Origin: Pseudomonas mendocina | Lineage (GTDB): Bacteria; Pseudomonadota; Gammaproteobacteria; Pseudomonadales; Pseudomonadaceae | Length of the DNA: 64,000 nt | Reading direction: 5' to 3' | NCBI RefSeq assembly: GCF_900636545.1 | Contig: NZ_LR134290.1 | Span: 806,001-870,000, forward strand | In this document: positions 19,337 to 27,885 of the stretch, piece by piece | Numbering within the stretch: the first letter of the stretch is position 1 | How the letters are laid out: each line of letters begins with the position of its first letter | Program-made: the position numbers and the translations under genes | The notes under the pieces: model-generated | What the model was told of the DNA's origin: nothing | Databases searched by the model: none | Seen by the model: the letters and a program-made list of their open reading frames with translations, nothing else

Positions 19337-20124
19337 TGGTCGCTCCACGCTTGTCTGCCAAGGCGCATGGCAGCCTTCACGTCGGCTTCGGAAAAGGTCA
19401 GCCCCAATGCCGCAGCAAGGCGCACGGCCTCGGCCTGGAACTCTCGCGCATCGCCCAGGGCGCGTAGGCGTGCGGCGAGGGCTGTGTCCTGCGCCACATG
19501 CGCACGGAAGGCGGCAAAGGCCAGCTCCGCTCTCCCTGGTCGCAGTGCAGGTGTATCCGGCAGCCCGGCTGCTACCTGTTGCAGCAACCAGGCGTTGGCC
19601 TGGCAATCCAGTACCAGATGCACGCGCGCGCCGGGCCCCAGGTTATCCACCCTGTGCGGCCTGGACAGGTCGATGAACCAGCATTCGCCCACCTTCATGG
19701 GCACTTGCAGGCCGTCTACGAGAAACTGCACGTCTGCAGGGCTGAGCAGTGGAATATGTAGGCGCAGGTCGCCGCCGGGCTGACCGAGGTCGGGGTCGCA
19801 GTGTTCGTGAATGCGAGCGCCCGCACCCAGGCGCAGGAGTCGCGCGCTGCGGATCGTGGTCTGGAACAGTGCGAGCACCTTGTGCCAGGCCTGTTCCTCC
19901 TGCCACCAGTCGGCAGGCACTGGTGCACCTTGCCCAGGGGCAAGTGGCAGGAGGGCATCTTCCGGAGTGATCAGTGCGACGCCGCTCCACTCACCTTGGT
20001 AGTAACCCGTATTGAAGTGATGCTGCCAGGCGTCGTCAGGAACCCGCTCGAGAGCCTCTAGCAGTGCGGGTAATTGAGGCGCCAGTGGCAATCGGGAGCA
20101 TCGTGGTAAGGCGTCCAGGCTCAT
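19324..20124 (-). CDS. Aspartyl/asparaginyl beta-hydroxylase-like dioxygenase
   Basis: A 266-residue protein. The central double-stranded beta-helix region contains IHEHCDPDLGQPGGDLRLH and DLSRPHRVDNLGPGARVHL, matching the Asp_Arg_Hydrox family of Fe(II)/2-oxoglutarate oxygenases. Candidate iron ligands are the two well-separated histidines in HEHCD and RPHRVDN. In this family they hydroxylate Asp or Asn side chains, often in repeat domains, or small amino-acid derivatives. It lies 14 nt downstream of the M50/HlyD gene and overlaps the sulfotransferase gene. The giant protein's Ig-like repeats are rich in conserved Asp/Asn and are an attractive but unproven substrate. Confidence 0.8.
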   Translation of the reverse strand: MSLDALPRCSRLPLAPQLPALLEALERVPDDAWQHHFNTGYYQGEWSGVALITPEDALLPLAPGQGAPVPADWWQEEQAWHKVLALFQTTIRSARLLRLGAGARIHEHCDPDLGQPGGDLRLHIPLLSPADVQFLVDGLQVPMKVGECWFIDLSRPHRVDNLGPGARVHLVLDCQANAWLLQQVAAGLPDTPALRPGRAELAFAAFRAHVAQDTALAARLRALGDAREFQAEAVRLAAALGLTFSEADVKAAMRLGRQAWSDQWRA

Positions 20125-20138
20125 GTTGCATCCTTGTG

Positions 20139-22232
20139 TTAAAAACCACTTTCGCGCACACCAAGCGCTGCGATCCGCCGCCAGGCAGCGCCGAGTAGCG
20201 ACTGTCGCTCTCCGTCCAGTATCACCATGCCGCGCAGGGGATGATCGGGGTGGATATCGCCATCCATCAGGGTCAGGCGTACGCCGTATTGCGCCTGCAC
20301 CGGTTCCGCGCGGCGTTGTGCGTCACGGCGCACGGCGATGGGGCCGCCGTGATCCGAACTGAGCGCTTCCAGTTCCAGATAGGCGACGCCGGTGGCGTCC
20401 ACTTCGTCCAGGCGCACTTTCACCGCCGGGCGTGCCGGGTCGTCAGTGATGAAGCGTCCTTCGCTGCCCGTTTCGATCCGCCAGAGATTTTCTTCGGCCA
20501 GATAGCCGCGCAGGCGTAGCCCCGGCTCGACGATGCGCGCGAGTGGCTCGGCCGGGTGCAGCCAGCGATCCACGCTCAGATCGCGTTGCAGGTCGCGTAC
20601 CACGCCGGACTGCGGTGCGCGTAGCTGCAGGCGTTCGCGCTGGGCGGCCAGGCCGCGGTACTCGGCTACGGCTTCGGCCAGGCGTTGCTCGAGGATGCCC
20701 GCATCGGCCGCCGTTTCGCTGCGTGCGGACTGGCGGCGCAGCTGCAGCTGAAGAATTTCGGTCTCGCGCCGGACGATGGCCTGGCGCGAATCCAGGTCGG
20801 GCGAATCCAGTTCCAGCAGCAGGTCACCGGCCGCCACGTTCTGCCCGTCTTGCACATGTACGGCTTTCAAGCGCGCGGCCACCGGCGCATGCAGGGCGCT
20901 GGTGCGTGAGGCTTCGAGCAGCGCAGGGATTTCCACCGAGCTGCGCCAGGGCACGATCAGCACCAGCAGCAGCGCGCCAAGGCTCAGGCCGGTGATCAGC
21001 ACCTTGCGTGAGTCGGCCTGTTCACGGCGTTGCCACCATTCGCCCAGCTCGCGCCAGATGGGCAGGCCAATGAACCACAGCAGTTCAACCACCATCAGGA
21101 AGATGCCGAGCACCTTGAAGAACAGGTGATAGACCGCCAAGGCGATGCCGAGGAACAGGATTGCGCGCCATATCCAGGAACCGTAGCCCCAGATCAGCAG
21201 ACGCCGGGTCATGCTGGGTGTCCAGGGTTCCGGTGCCGGTTCGCCATAGCCGAACAGGGCTTCGCGCAGGCGCCAGCGGCATAGGGCGAAGGCGCGGCTC
21301 TGCAGGTTATCGACACCCCACAGGTCACTGATCAGAAAATAACCATCGAAGCGCATGAAGGGGTTGAGGTTGATCACCAGTGTGGTGATCCAGGTGGCGC
21401 TGGCCAGCATGAAGGCCGAGGTGCGCAAGGGGCCGTCCGGCAGCAGTGACCAGGCCAGCAGCGCCAGCACCGCCAGCAGCAGTTCGGCGAACACACCGCC
21501 TGCACCGATCAGCAGTCGCGAACGCCGGTCGCGCACACGCCAGGCATCGCTGACATCGGTGTAGAACATCGGCAGCAACACCATGAAGGCCAGGCCCATG
21601 CTCTGTACCCGGCAGCCGGCGCGCTTGGCCATGAAGGCATGGCCGAATTCGTGGCAGAGCTTGGCTAAGGTCAGCGCGATACCGAAGGCCAATGCGCCTC
21701 CGAGGCTGAACAGATGGGGGAAGGTGGCGAGGAAGCGCTGCCAATCGCGCATCACCAGGAACAAGCCCAGTACAAAGACCAGTGGCAGGCCCCAGCGCAG
21801 CAGCCAGGGGCCGTGGCGTTCGAGCACGGGCCAGGCGCGATTGAGGAAGGGGTCAGGCCGCCACAGCGGAATGCGGAAGAACAGGTATTGATGCAGTACC
21901 CGCTTCCACGGGCTTTGGCGCTGGGCTGCGGCTTTCATCGCGTAGCTGGCACGCTGGTTTTCGTCCAGGGCAGCGATCAGGTCATGGCTGCTGAGAAAGC
22001 GCAGCATGTCCTCGAGTTCGGCCTGACCCAAGGGCAGGCCAGGCTCGGCATTGGCGGCCGCCAATACGCGCTGCGGCTCGCCCAGTGTCCAGTGGCGCAG
22101 CAGGCGCACGGCGGCGGTACCGAGTTTGAAGTAACGACCGCGTAGCGGGTCGGCCAGCGTCCATTGCGGGGCGCCGTCGAGGCCAGGCGCCGCCGGTGAA
22201 AGCTGCAGATCGGGGCGCAGGGCAGGCAGCAT
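20139..22232 (-). CDS. M50 metalloprotease / HlyD-like adaptor fusion
   Basis: A 697-residue polytopic membrane protein. Residues 1-100 form a soluble N-terminal domain. The membrane core (about 140-425) has the zinc-protease motif HEFGH at 194-198 and the third-ligand motif NPFMRFDGYFL at 290-300 (Asp296), as in site-2-type M50 peptidases. After a final membrane segment near 415-435 comes a periplasmic HlyD-like part with a lipoyl/barrel-sandwich half (APVAARLKAVHVQDGQNVAA), a coiled coil at about 500-560 and the second half (LQLRAPQSGVVRDL). Both active-site motifs look intact. It overlaps the upstream GAF/HlyD gene by 1 nt. It may cleave or escort an export substrate in place of the usual ABC transporter peptidase; this is inference. 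Confidence 0.9.
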   Translation of the reverse strand: MLPALRPDLQLSPAAPGLDGAPQWTLADPLRGRYFKLGTAAVRLLRHWTLGEPQRVLAAANAEPGLPLGQAELEDMLRFLSSHDLIAALDENQRASYAMKAAAQRQSPWKRVLHQYLFFRIPLWRPDPFLNRAWPVLERHGPWLLRWGLPLVFVLGLFLVMRDWQRFLATFPHLFSLGGALAFGIALTLAKLCHEFGHAFMAKRAGCRVQSMGLAFMVLLPMFYTDVSDAWRVRDRRSRLLIGAGGVFAELLLAVLALLAWSLLPDGPLRTSAFMLASATWITTLVINLNPFMRFDGYFLISDLWGVDNLQSRAFALCRWRLREALFGYGEPAPEPWTPSMTRRLLIWGYGSWIWRAILFLGIALAVYHLFFKVLGIFLMVVELLWFIGLPIWRELGEWWQRREQADSRKVLITGLSLGALLLVLIVPWRSSVEIPALLEASRTSALHAPVAARLKAVHVQDGQNVAAGDLLLELDSPDLDSRQAIVRRETEILQLQLRRQSARSETAADAGILEQRLAEAVAEYRGLAAQRERLQLRAPQSGVVRDLQRDLSVDRWLHPAEPLARIVEPGLRLRGYLAEENLWRIETGSEGRFITDDPARPAVKVRLDEVDATGVAYLELEALSSDHGGPIAVRRDAQRRAEPVQAQYGVRLTLMDGDIHPDHPLRGMVILDGERQSLLGAAWRRIAALGVRESGF

Positions 22233-23551
22233 CAGAAACCCAGGCTCTGGCGGGCCGCGGCCAGGGGCCGGCGCAGCAGGTAATAGGCCAGCGGCGCACG
22301 ATCACCGAACAGCTTGGCGGTGCCACGCAGCCCTACACGTGGTGGGGTATCGACGAAGCGCGCATCCAGGCGGTAGGCCAATTGTCCGGCTGCGGTGGTC
22401 TGTGCTTCGTAGGCGGAGCGTTCCAGCTGGGCCTCATGACGATTGAGTGGATCGCTGTCGAGAAACAGCGCCACTTCGGCGCCAGGCTCCAGGGCAATGG
22501 CGTCGCCTACGGGCAGTTCGATGCGCAGTTCGGCCTGGCTGGGATCGGCGATCTGCATCAGCCGCTCACCGGTTTGCACCGGCTTGCCAGTCAGGCGTTC
22601 GGCATCGGCGAACACGGCGATACCGGCACGCTCGGCGCGCACTTCGCTGCGCGCCAGCAATTGCCTGGCATAGTCGCGTTCGGCGCGCTTCTGCTCAACG
22701 CGCGCGGCCAGCAGGTCGAGACGGGCGCTGGATTCGGCATCGGCGAAGGCGCGTTGGCTGTTGGCCTTGAGTTCGGCCTCGGCAACGCCCAGAGCGCGCT
22801 CGGCTACATCGGATTGCGCCTTGAGACTGGTGGCGTCGAAACGCACCAGCAGGTCGCCAGCAGCGACGCTCTGGTTGGGTTTTACCAAGAACTCGGCGAT
22901 CACCCCATCGAGCGGCGCGGCCACCACCCGACCGCCCAGCGGAACGACTTCGGCAGGCGCCAGCACCGACTGGCGCACCGGGATCAGCAGTAGCAGCGAG
23001 AGTGCGCCGGCAATCGCCAGTAACTTGCGCCGCGGCCAGCGCATGCGCCAGGGTTTGCGCGGCTGCAGTGCCAGCCAGGCGTGAGCATAGGTGTCAGCCA
23101 GTTGTCTGAGCAGTGATTGCTCGGCCTCGTTGAACGGCAGGTCACGAGCCAGCCATAGACCACCAAAGGTTTCACCGTTGCGATTCTTCAGGGGAAGCCA
23201 GTAGGCATGTGCCGCGGACAGGTCGTTCATATCGGCGCGAGCCTGTTCGTCCAGATGCGTGGGGTCGACGTTATGACCCTCGTCCAAACGTTCTTGCTTG
23301 AGCAAGGTCGCGGTGGCGCGCTCGACGAAGGCGACGAATGGCGCATGCGCTTCCACCACGCTGATGCCGGTCAGAGCCTGCACTTTGCCGGCGATCAATA
23401 GGGCAGCGTGGCGGAAGCCGAACAGTGCCTGGCCATCATTGACCATGGCGAAGGCCAATTGCTCGGTATTACCAACCTTGCGGGCTTGCTGCTCAAGTCC
23501 GAGAAACAGGGCGAAGACTCGCTCGGCTGTTCCGGGCAGTGGTGCATTCAT
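22232..23551 (-). CDS. GAF-like domain / HlyD membrane-fusion protein
   Basis: A 439-residue protein. Residues 1-165 are a cytoplasmic GAF-like sensory domain (typical alternation, with WLPLKNRNGETFGGLWLARD near 145). One transmembrane helix follows at about 180-200 (LLAIAGALSLLLLIPV). The rest is periplasmic and HlyD-like: the lipoyl half VVAAPLDGVIAEFLVKPNQ, a coiled-coil hairpin at about 245-300 and a beta-barrel region. A GAF module at the cytoplasmic end of an adaptor protein is unusual and could gate transport in response to a small molecule. The start overlaps the upstream hlyD-like stop by 4 nt. Confidence 0.82.
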   Translation of the reverse strand: MNAPLPGTAERVFALFLGLEQQARKVGNTEQLAFAMVNDGQALFGFRHAALLIAGKVQALTGISVVEAHAPFVAFVERATATLLKQERLDEGHNVDPTHLDEQARADMNDLSAAHAYWLPLKNRNGETFGGLWLARDLPFNEAEQSLLRQLADTYAHAWLALQPRKPWRMRWPRRKLLAIAGALSLLLLIPVRQSVLAPAEVVPLGGRVVAAPLDGVIAEFLVKPNQSVAAGDLLVRFDATSLKAQSDVAERALGVAEAELKANSQRAFADAESSARLDLLAARVEQKRAERDYARQLLARSEVRAERAGIAVFADAERLTGKPVQTGERLMQIADPSQAELRIELPVGDAIALEPGAEVALFLDSDPLNRHEAQLERSAYEAQTTAAGQLAYRLDARFVDTPPRVGLRGTAKLFGDRAPLAYYLLRRPLAAARQSLGF

Positions 23552-24330
23552 TCAGTCACCTGAAGTTGCGCAGTACCGCTCATGCCGGCGAGCAGCCCCT
23601 TGGTCTCGTCCGGCAGGCTGCCGATCAGCAGCAGGGTCTGGCTGCCCTCGTCGATACGCGCGCCCAGGCGTTTAACCGTGGCCTTGAGTGGTTTGCCGGT
23701 TTCATCGGGAGTGAAATCGAAGGTCTGGCCCGCCTGCAGGCGGCTAAGCCAGTTGGACGGCACCAGCAGGTAGATCTCCAGTGTGCCGTTATCTACGACA
23801 TCCAGCAGCGGAGTGCCGCTGGCCACGCTTTCGTGCGGTTGGGCGCGGCGCAGAACCACACGGCCATTGAAGGGTGCGCTGACGCTGCAGCGTTTCACCT
23901 GCACCTGGTATACCTGGGTTTCCGCCTGGGCCTGGGCCTGCCGGGCCTCGGCCAAAGCTACTTCGAAGCGGCCAACCGAGTTGAGAGCAGCCAGCTGTTT
24001 CTTGTGGTTCAGCTCTTCGCGGGTAGCACGGGTGGCGGCCTGCGCTGCATTGAGTTGCGCCTGATAGGCACTGCAGTCGAAGCGCACCAGAACGTCGCCT
24101 TTGTTGAAGTCCTGGCCATCGCTGAAGGGCATTTCGATGATGCGTCCGGGCAACTCGCTGGACAACACGGCCTGATTGCGAGCGCGCAGGACGCCGCGAA
24201 CCTGGCGTGCGGCGGATTGCGTGGCGGTGGGCGCCGGTGGTTCGAGCAACAAGTCGTCGGCCAGCGGGGAAGAGCTGAACGTGCAGGACACCAGGCCGAA
24301 GAGCAGGAGGATGGGGGTGTTTCGCGGCAT
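23548..24330 (-). CDS. Periplasmic HlyD/RND-type adaptor subunit
   Basis: A 260-residue protein with an N-terminal signal (MPRNTPILLLFGLVSCTFSS); the cysteine at 16 could be a lipidation site, although the residues before it fit the lipobox poorly. The mature part has the lipoyl half SSELPGRIIEMPFSDGQDF, a coiled coil at about 95-140, and the second half SVSAPFNGRVVLRRAQPHES, as in periplasmic adaptor subunits of tripartite export systems. It is the first gene of the ten-gene cluster. AAGGA lies about 9 nt before the ATG, and a sigma-70-like promoter lies just upstream. It is divergent from the transglutaminase operon. Confidence 0.87.
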   Translation of the reverse strand: MPRNTPILLLFGLVSCTFSSSPLADDLLLEPPAPTATQSAARQVRGVLRARNQAVLSSELPGRIIEMPFSDGQDFNKGDVLVRFDCSAYQAQLNAAQAATRATREELNHKKQLAALNSVGRFEVALAEARQAQAQAETQVYQVQVKRCSVSAPFNGRVVLRRAQPHESVASGTPLLDVVDNGTLEIYLLVPSNWLSRLQAGQTFDFTPDETGKPLKATVKRLGARIDEGSQTLLLIGSLPDETKGLLAGMSGTAQLQVTE

Positions 24331-24358
24331 GGCATACGTCCTTGCATTAGGTCAGCGC

Positions 24359-24386
24359 AGTCTACGGCAGAACTTGATCATGGCAA
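24359..24386 (-). promoter_or_regulatory. Possible sigma-70 promoter of the export cluster
   Basis: On the minus strand, TTGCCA (24381-24386) and TAGACT (24359-24364) are separated by 16 nt. They stand about 30 nt before the hlyD-like start and form a fair -35/-10 pair. It is the only candidate I see before the ten-gene cluster. Confidence 0.3.
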
Positions 24387-24400
24387 ATTGGCCGTAATGA

Positions 24401-24417
24401 TGCATTGCTATGGTGCA
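24401..24417. promoter_or_regulatory. NtrC-like enhancer site
   Basis: TGCATTGCTATGGTGCA has the 7-3-7 layout of NtrC sites (consensus TGCACYA-N3-TGGTGCA), with a perfect right half. Two further TGGTGCGCA half-sites follow at 24430 and 24452. The site lies about 85-100 bp upstream of the sigma-54 promoter at 24500-24514, a usual enhancer distance. Confidence 0.55.
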
Positions 24418-24499
24418 TGATGTCGGCTTTGGTGCGCATGTGGCCTGCTTCTGGTGCGCAAGGCATGTAGCCGGCCTAGAGGTTGCGTGTTCCGGGCTC

Positions 24500-24514
24500 T
24501 GGCATAAGTCTTGC
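24500..24514 (+). promoter_or_regulatory. Sigma-54 (-24/-12) promoter of the transglutaminase operon
   Basis: TGGCATAAGTCTTGC matches the sigma-54 core TGGCAY-N5-TTGC with the exact GG-N10-GC spacing (GG at 24501-24502, GC at 24513-24514). The predicted transcript start, about 12 nt further on, leaves a leader of some 27 nt before the GTG at 24553. The NtrC-like site upstream supports nitrogen control. Confidence 0.65.
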
Positions 24515-24552
24515 GCGGCACAGCTTATCGTCCAGGCTAGCAGGAGGCCGCC

Positions 24553-27500
24553 GTGTCGATTCATGTCGCGCTGCATCATGTCACCCAGTACCGTTACGAC
24601 CGTGCGGTCAACCTTGGGCCACAGGTCGTGCGTCTGCGCCCGGCGCCGCACAGTCGCACGCGCATCCTCTCCTACGCCTTGAAGGTCGAGCCGGGCCAGC
24701 ATTTCATCAACTGGCAGCAGGATCCGCAGGGCAATTACCTGGCACGCCTGGTGTTCCCGGAGAAGACCCGCGAGTTCAAGGTTGAGGTGGATCTGGTCGC
24801 CGAGATGGCGGTGTTCAACCCCTTCGACTTCTTCCTCGAGCCCTACGCCGAGCGCATTCCCTTCGCCTACACCGAGGGCGAGCAGCGTGAGCTGGCGCCC
24901 TATCTGATCAAGCTGCCGGCCACGCCGTTGTTCGCCAAGTACCTGGCCAGCATTTCTCGCGAACCGGTACCCAGCATCGATTTCCTGGTGGAGCTGAACC
25001 AGCGCCTGTCTACCGACATTCGCTACCTGATCCGCATGGAGCCCGGCGTGCAGACGCCCGAGCAGTCGCTGGAGTTGGCGTCCGGCTCCTGCCGTGATTC
25101 GGCCTGGCTGCTGGTGCAGTTGCTGCGCCACCTGGGGCTGGCGGCGCGTTTCGTGTCCGGCTACCTGATCCAGCTCACCGCCGACGTCAAATCCCTCGAC
25201 GGCCCGAGCGGCACCGAGCAGGACTTCACCGACCTGCATGCCTGGTGCGAGGTGTACCTGCCCGGCGCCGGCTGGATCGGCCTCGATCCCACCTCGGGCC
25301 TGTTCGCCGGTGAAGGTCATATCCCTCTGGCCTGCAGCCCGGAGCCGTCCTCGGCGGCGCCGATCACTGGCGGGCTGGACGAGTGCGAGGTGGCGTTCGA
25401 GCACCTGATGAGCGTCGAGCGCGTATGGGAGGCGCCACGCGTCACCAAGCCGTACAGCGAGGCGCAGTGGCGGGCGATCCAGACGCTGGGCCGGCAGATC
25501 GACGAGGATCTGCAGAAACATGATGTACGCCTGACCATGGGCGGCGAGCCGACCTTCGTCGCCCTCGATTACCCCGATGACGACGAATGGAACACTGCTG
25601 CCCTCGGCCCGAACAAGCGCCGTCTGGCCGCTGATCTGTTCTACCGCTTGCGCGATCACTATGCGCCCAACGCGCTGGTGCACTTCGGCCAGGGCAAGTG
25701 GTACCCGGGCGAGCAGTTGCCGCGCTGGTCGCTCAATTGCTTCTGGCGCCGTGACGGTGAGCCGTTGTGGCATGACCCGAAACTGCTGGCCGACGAGACG
25801 CGCGGTTACGGCGCCACCGCCGAGACCGCCGAGCGCTTCCTCGCGGCTCTTGCGGCGCGTTTGGATGTCGATGCCGGCAATGTCTTCCCCGCTTATGAGG
25901 ACTGGTTCTATTACCTGTGGCGCGAGCGTAAGCTGCCGGACAACGTCACCCCCGATGATCCGCGCCTGAGCGACCCGCTGGAGCGCGAGCGCCTGCGCAA
26001 GGTGTTCGATCAGGGGCTGGATAACGTCGTCGGTCACGTGCTGCCGCTGGCGCGCCAGGTGGTCGGTGAAGGCTGGCAGAGTGGGCGCTGGTTCCTGCGC
26101 GACGAGCATTGCCGGCTGCTGCCGGGCGACTCGCCATTGGGCTACCGCCTGCCGCTGGATTCGCTGCCCTGGGTCAGCCAGGCCGACTACCCCTATATCA
26201 ACCCGGTCGATCCCAGCCAGACGCTGCCGCCTTTGCCCAGCCCGGCGCAGATCCAGCGGCAGTTGCGTGGGGTCTGGCGCGGCGCCAGTGCCAACGTGCA
26301 GAGTGCGCGCCCGGCCAGCGGGCAGTCGGCGGCCGGTATCGTGCGTACTGCACTGTGCGCCGAGCCGCGCGAGGGCCGGCTGTACCTGTTCATGCCGCCG
26401 CTGGCGCACTTGGAGGACTATCTGGAGCTGGTCGCGGCCATCGAGTCCGTCGCCGCCGAGCTGGGTTGCCCGGTGCTGATGGAGGGCTATGAACCTCCGC
26501 TAGACCCGCGCCTGCAGTACTTCCGCGTCACCCCCGACCCCGGCGTGATCGAGGTGAACATTCACCCGGCTGCCAGCTGGGACGAGCTGGTCGAGCGCTG
26601 CGAGTTCCTCTACGAGGCGGCGCGCCAGTCGCGTCTATCCAGCGAGAAGTTCATGATCGACGGGCGTCACACCGGCACCGGCGGCGGCAACCATTTCGTC
26701 CTCGGCGGTGCGACACCGGGCGACTCGCCTTTCCTGCGTCGCCCCGACCTGCTGCGCAGTCTGATCAGCTACTGGCACAACCACCCGTCGCTGTCCTACC
26801 TGTTCAGTGGCTTGTTTATCGGTCCGACGTCTCAAGCTCCGAGGGTGGACGAGGCGCGTAACGACGCGCTGTACGAGCTGGAGATCGCCTTCGCGCAGAT
26901 GCCCGAGCCGGGCCGCGACTGCCCGCCATGGTTGGTCGACCGCCTGCTGCGCAACCTGCTAGTGGATGTCACCGGCAACACCCACCGCGCGGAGTTCTGC
27001 ATCGACAAGCTGTACTCGCCGGACTCGGCCAGCGGTCGCCTCGGCCTGCTCGAACTGCGTGCCTTCGAGATGCCACCGCACGCGCAGATGAGCCTGGCCC
27101 AGCAACTGCTGCTGCGCGCATTGATCGCGCGTTTCTGGCAGGAGCCCTACCGCCCGGCCAAGCTGGTGCGCTGGGGCACTGAGCTGCATGACCGCTTCTT
27201 GCTGCCGCATTTCGTCGAGCAGGATTTCGCCGACGTGCTGCAGGAGCTGTGCAGCTTCGGCTATCGCCTGCGCAGCGAGTGGTTCGCCCCGCACCTGGAG
27301 TTCCGCTTCCCCAAGGCCGGCGACTTCGCCGTCAAGGGCATCGATCTGGAACTGCGCCAGGCCCTGGAGCCCTGGCACGTGCTGGGCGAGGAGGGCGCCG
27401 TCGGCGGCACGGTGCGTTACGTCGACTCGTCGCTGGAGCGCATGCAGGTGAAGGTGAACGGCATGGCGCCGGATCGCTACGTGCTGACCTGCAACGGCGT

Positions 27501-27846
27501 GCCGGTACCGCTGCGGCCGACCGGCAAGGTCGGCGAGTTCGTCGGCGGCGTGCGCTTCCGGGCCTGGCAGCCGGCCAGCTGCCTGCAACCGACCATCGGT
27601 GTGCATGCGCCACTGGTGTTCGACCTCATCGACACCTGGATGCAGCGCTCGCTGGGCGGTTGCCAGTACCATGTCGCCCATCCAGGCGGTCGCAACTACG
27701 ACAGCCTGCCGGTCAACGCCTACGAGGCCGAGAGCCGGCGCCTGGCGCGCTTCTTCCGCTTGGGCCACAGCCCAGGCAAGCGGCCGGCCCAGCAGCCGAT
27801 AGACAATAATGAACTGCCGATGACCCTGGATCTGCGTCGCGTCTGA
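24553..27846 (+). CDS. Transglutaminase-like / DUF2126 protein
   Basis: A 1097-residue protein starting at a GTG 6 nt after a GGAGG site. Residues 1-90 are the bacterial transglutaminase N-terminal beta region and 150-260 the papain-like core, with the triad Cys180 (ASGSCRDS), His229 (DLHAW) and Asp245 (LDPTSG). Residues about 300-1090 are DUF2126, a large domain of circularly permuted ATP-grasp type, with conserved stretches such as VRLTMGGEPTFVALD, RFVDGRHTGTGGGNHF-like (IDGRHTGTGGGNHFVLGG) and TPGDSPFLRRPDLLRS. It begins a three-gene set, transglutaminase-DUF2126, ATP-grasp/alpha-E and transglutaminase, that is widely conserved and thought to make or break peptide-like bonds. The substrate is unknown. 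The sigma-54/NtrC signals upstream suggest a role under nitrogen limitation. Confidence 0.92.
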   Translation: MSIHVALHHVTQYRYDRAVNLGPQVVRLRPAPHSRTRILSYALKVEPGQHFINWQQDPQGNYLARLVFPEKTREFKVEVDLVAEMAVFNPFDFFLEPYAERIPFAYTEGEQRELAPYLIKLPATPLFAKYLASISREPVPSIDFLVELNQRLSTDIRYLIRMEPGVQTPEQSLELASGSCRDSAWLLVQLLRHLGLAARFVSGYLIQLTADVKSLDGPSGTEQDFTDLHAWCEVYLPGAGWIGLDPTSGLFAGEGHIPLACSPEPSSAAPITGGLDECEVAFEHLMSVERVWEAPRVTKPYSEAQWRAIQTLGRQIDEDLQKHDVRLTMGGEPTFVALDYPDDDEWNTAALGPNKRRLAADLFYRLRDHYAPNALVHFGQGKWYPGEQLPRWSLNCFWRRDGEPLWHDPKLLADETRGYGATAETAERFLAALAARLDVDAGNVFPAYEDWFYYLWRERKLPDNVTPDDPRLSDPLERERLRKVFDQGLDNVVGHVLPLARQVVGEGWQSGRWFLRDEHCRLLPGDSPLGYRLPLDSLPWVSQADYPYINPVDPSQTLPPLPSPAQIQRQLRGVWRGASANVQSARPASGQSAAGIVRTALCAEPREGRLYLFMPPLAHLEDYLELVAAIESVAAELGCPVLMEGYEPPLDPRLQYFRVTPDPGVIEVNIHPAASWDELVERCEFLYEAARQSRLSSEKFMIDGRHTGTGGGNHFVLGGATPGDSPFLRRPDLLRSLISYWHNHPSLSYLFSGLFIGPTSQAPRVDEARNDALYELEIAFAQMPEPGRDCPPWLVDRLLRNLLVDVTGNTHRAEFCIDKLYSPDSASGRLGLLELRAFEMPPHAQMSLAQQLLLRALIARFWQEPYRPAKLVRWGTELHDRFLLPHFVEQDFADVLQELCSFGYRLRSEWFAPHLEFRFPKAGDFAVKGIDLELRQALEPWHVLGEEGAVGGTVRYVDSSLERMQVKVNGMAPDRYVLTCNGVPVPLRPTGKVGEFVGGVRFRAWQPASCLQPTIGVHAPLVFDLIDTWMQRSLGGCQYHVAHPGGRNYDSLPVNAYEAESRRLARFFRLGHSPGKRPAQQPIDNNELPMTLDLRRV

Positions 27847-27885
27847 CGACATGTTGCTCACTTGAGTGTCGGCTGCCGCGACCAG

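Noticed and set aside
24352..26409. A 685-codon minus-strand ORF opposite the transglutaminase-DUF2126 gene
   Set aside because: Composition is typical of high-GC antisense frames (Ala/Arg/Gln/His-rich), with no family motifs; the plus strand has complete catalytic motifs.
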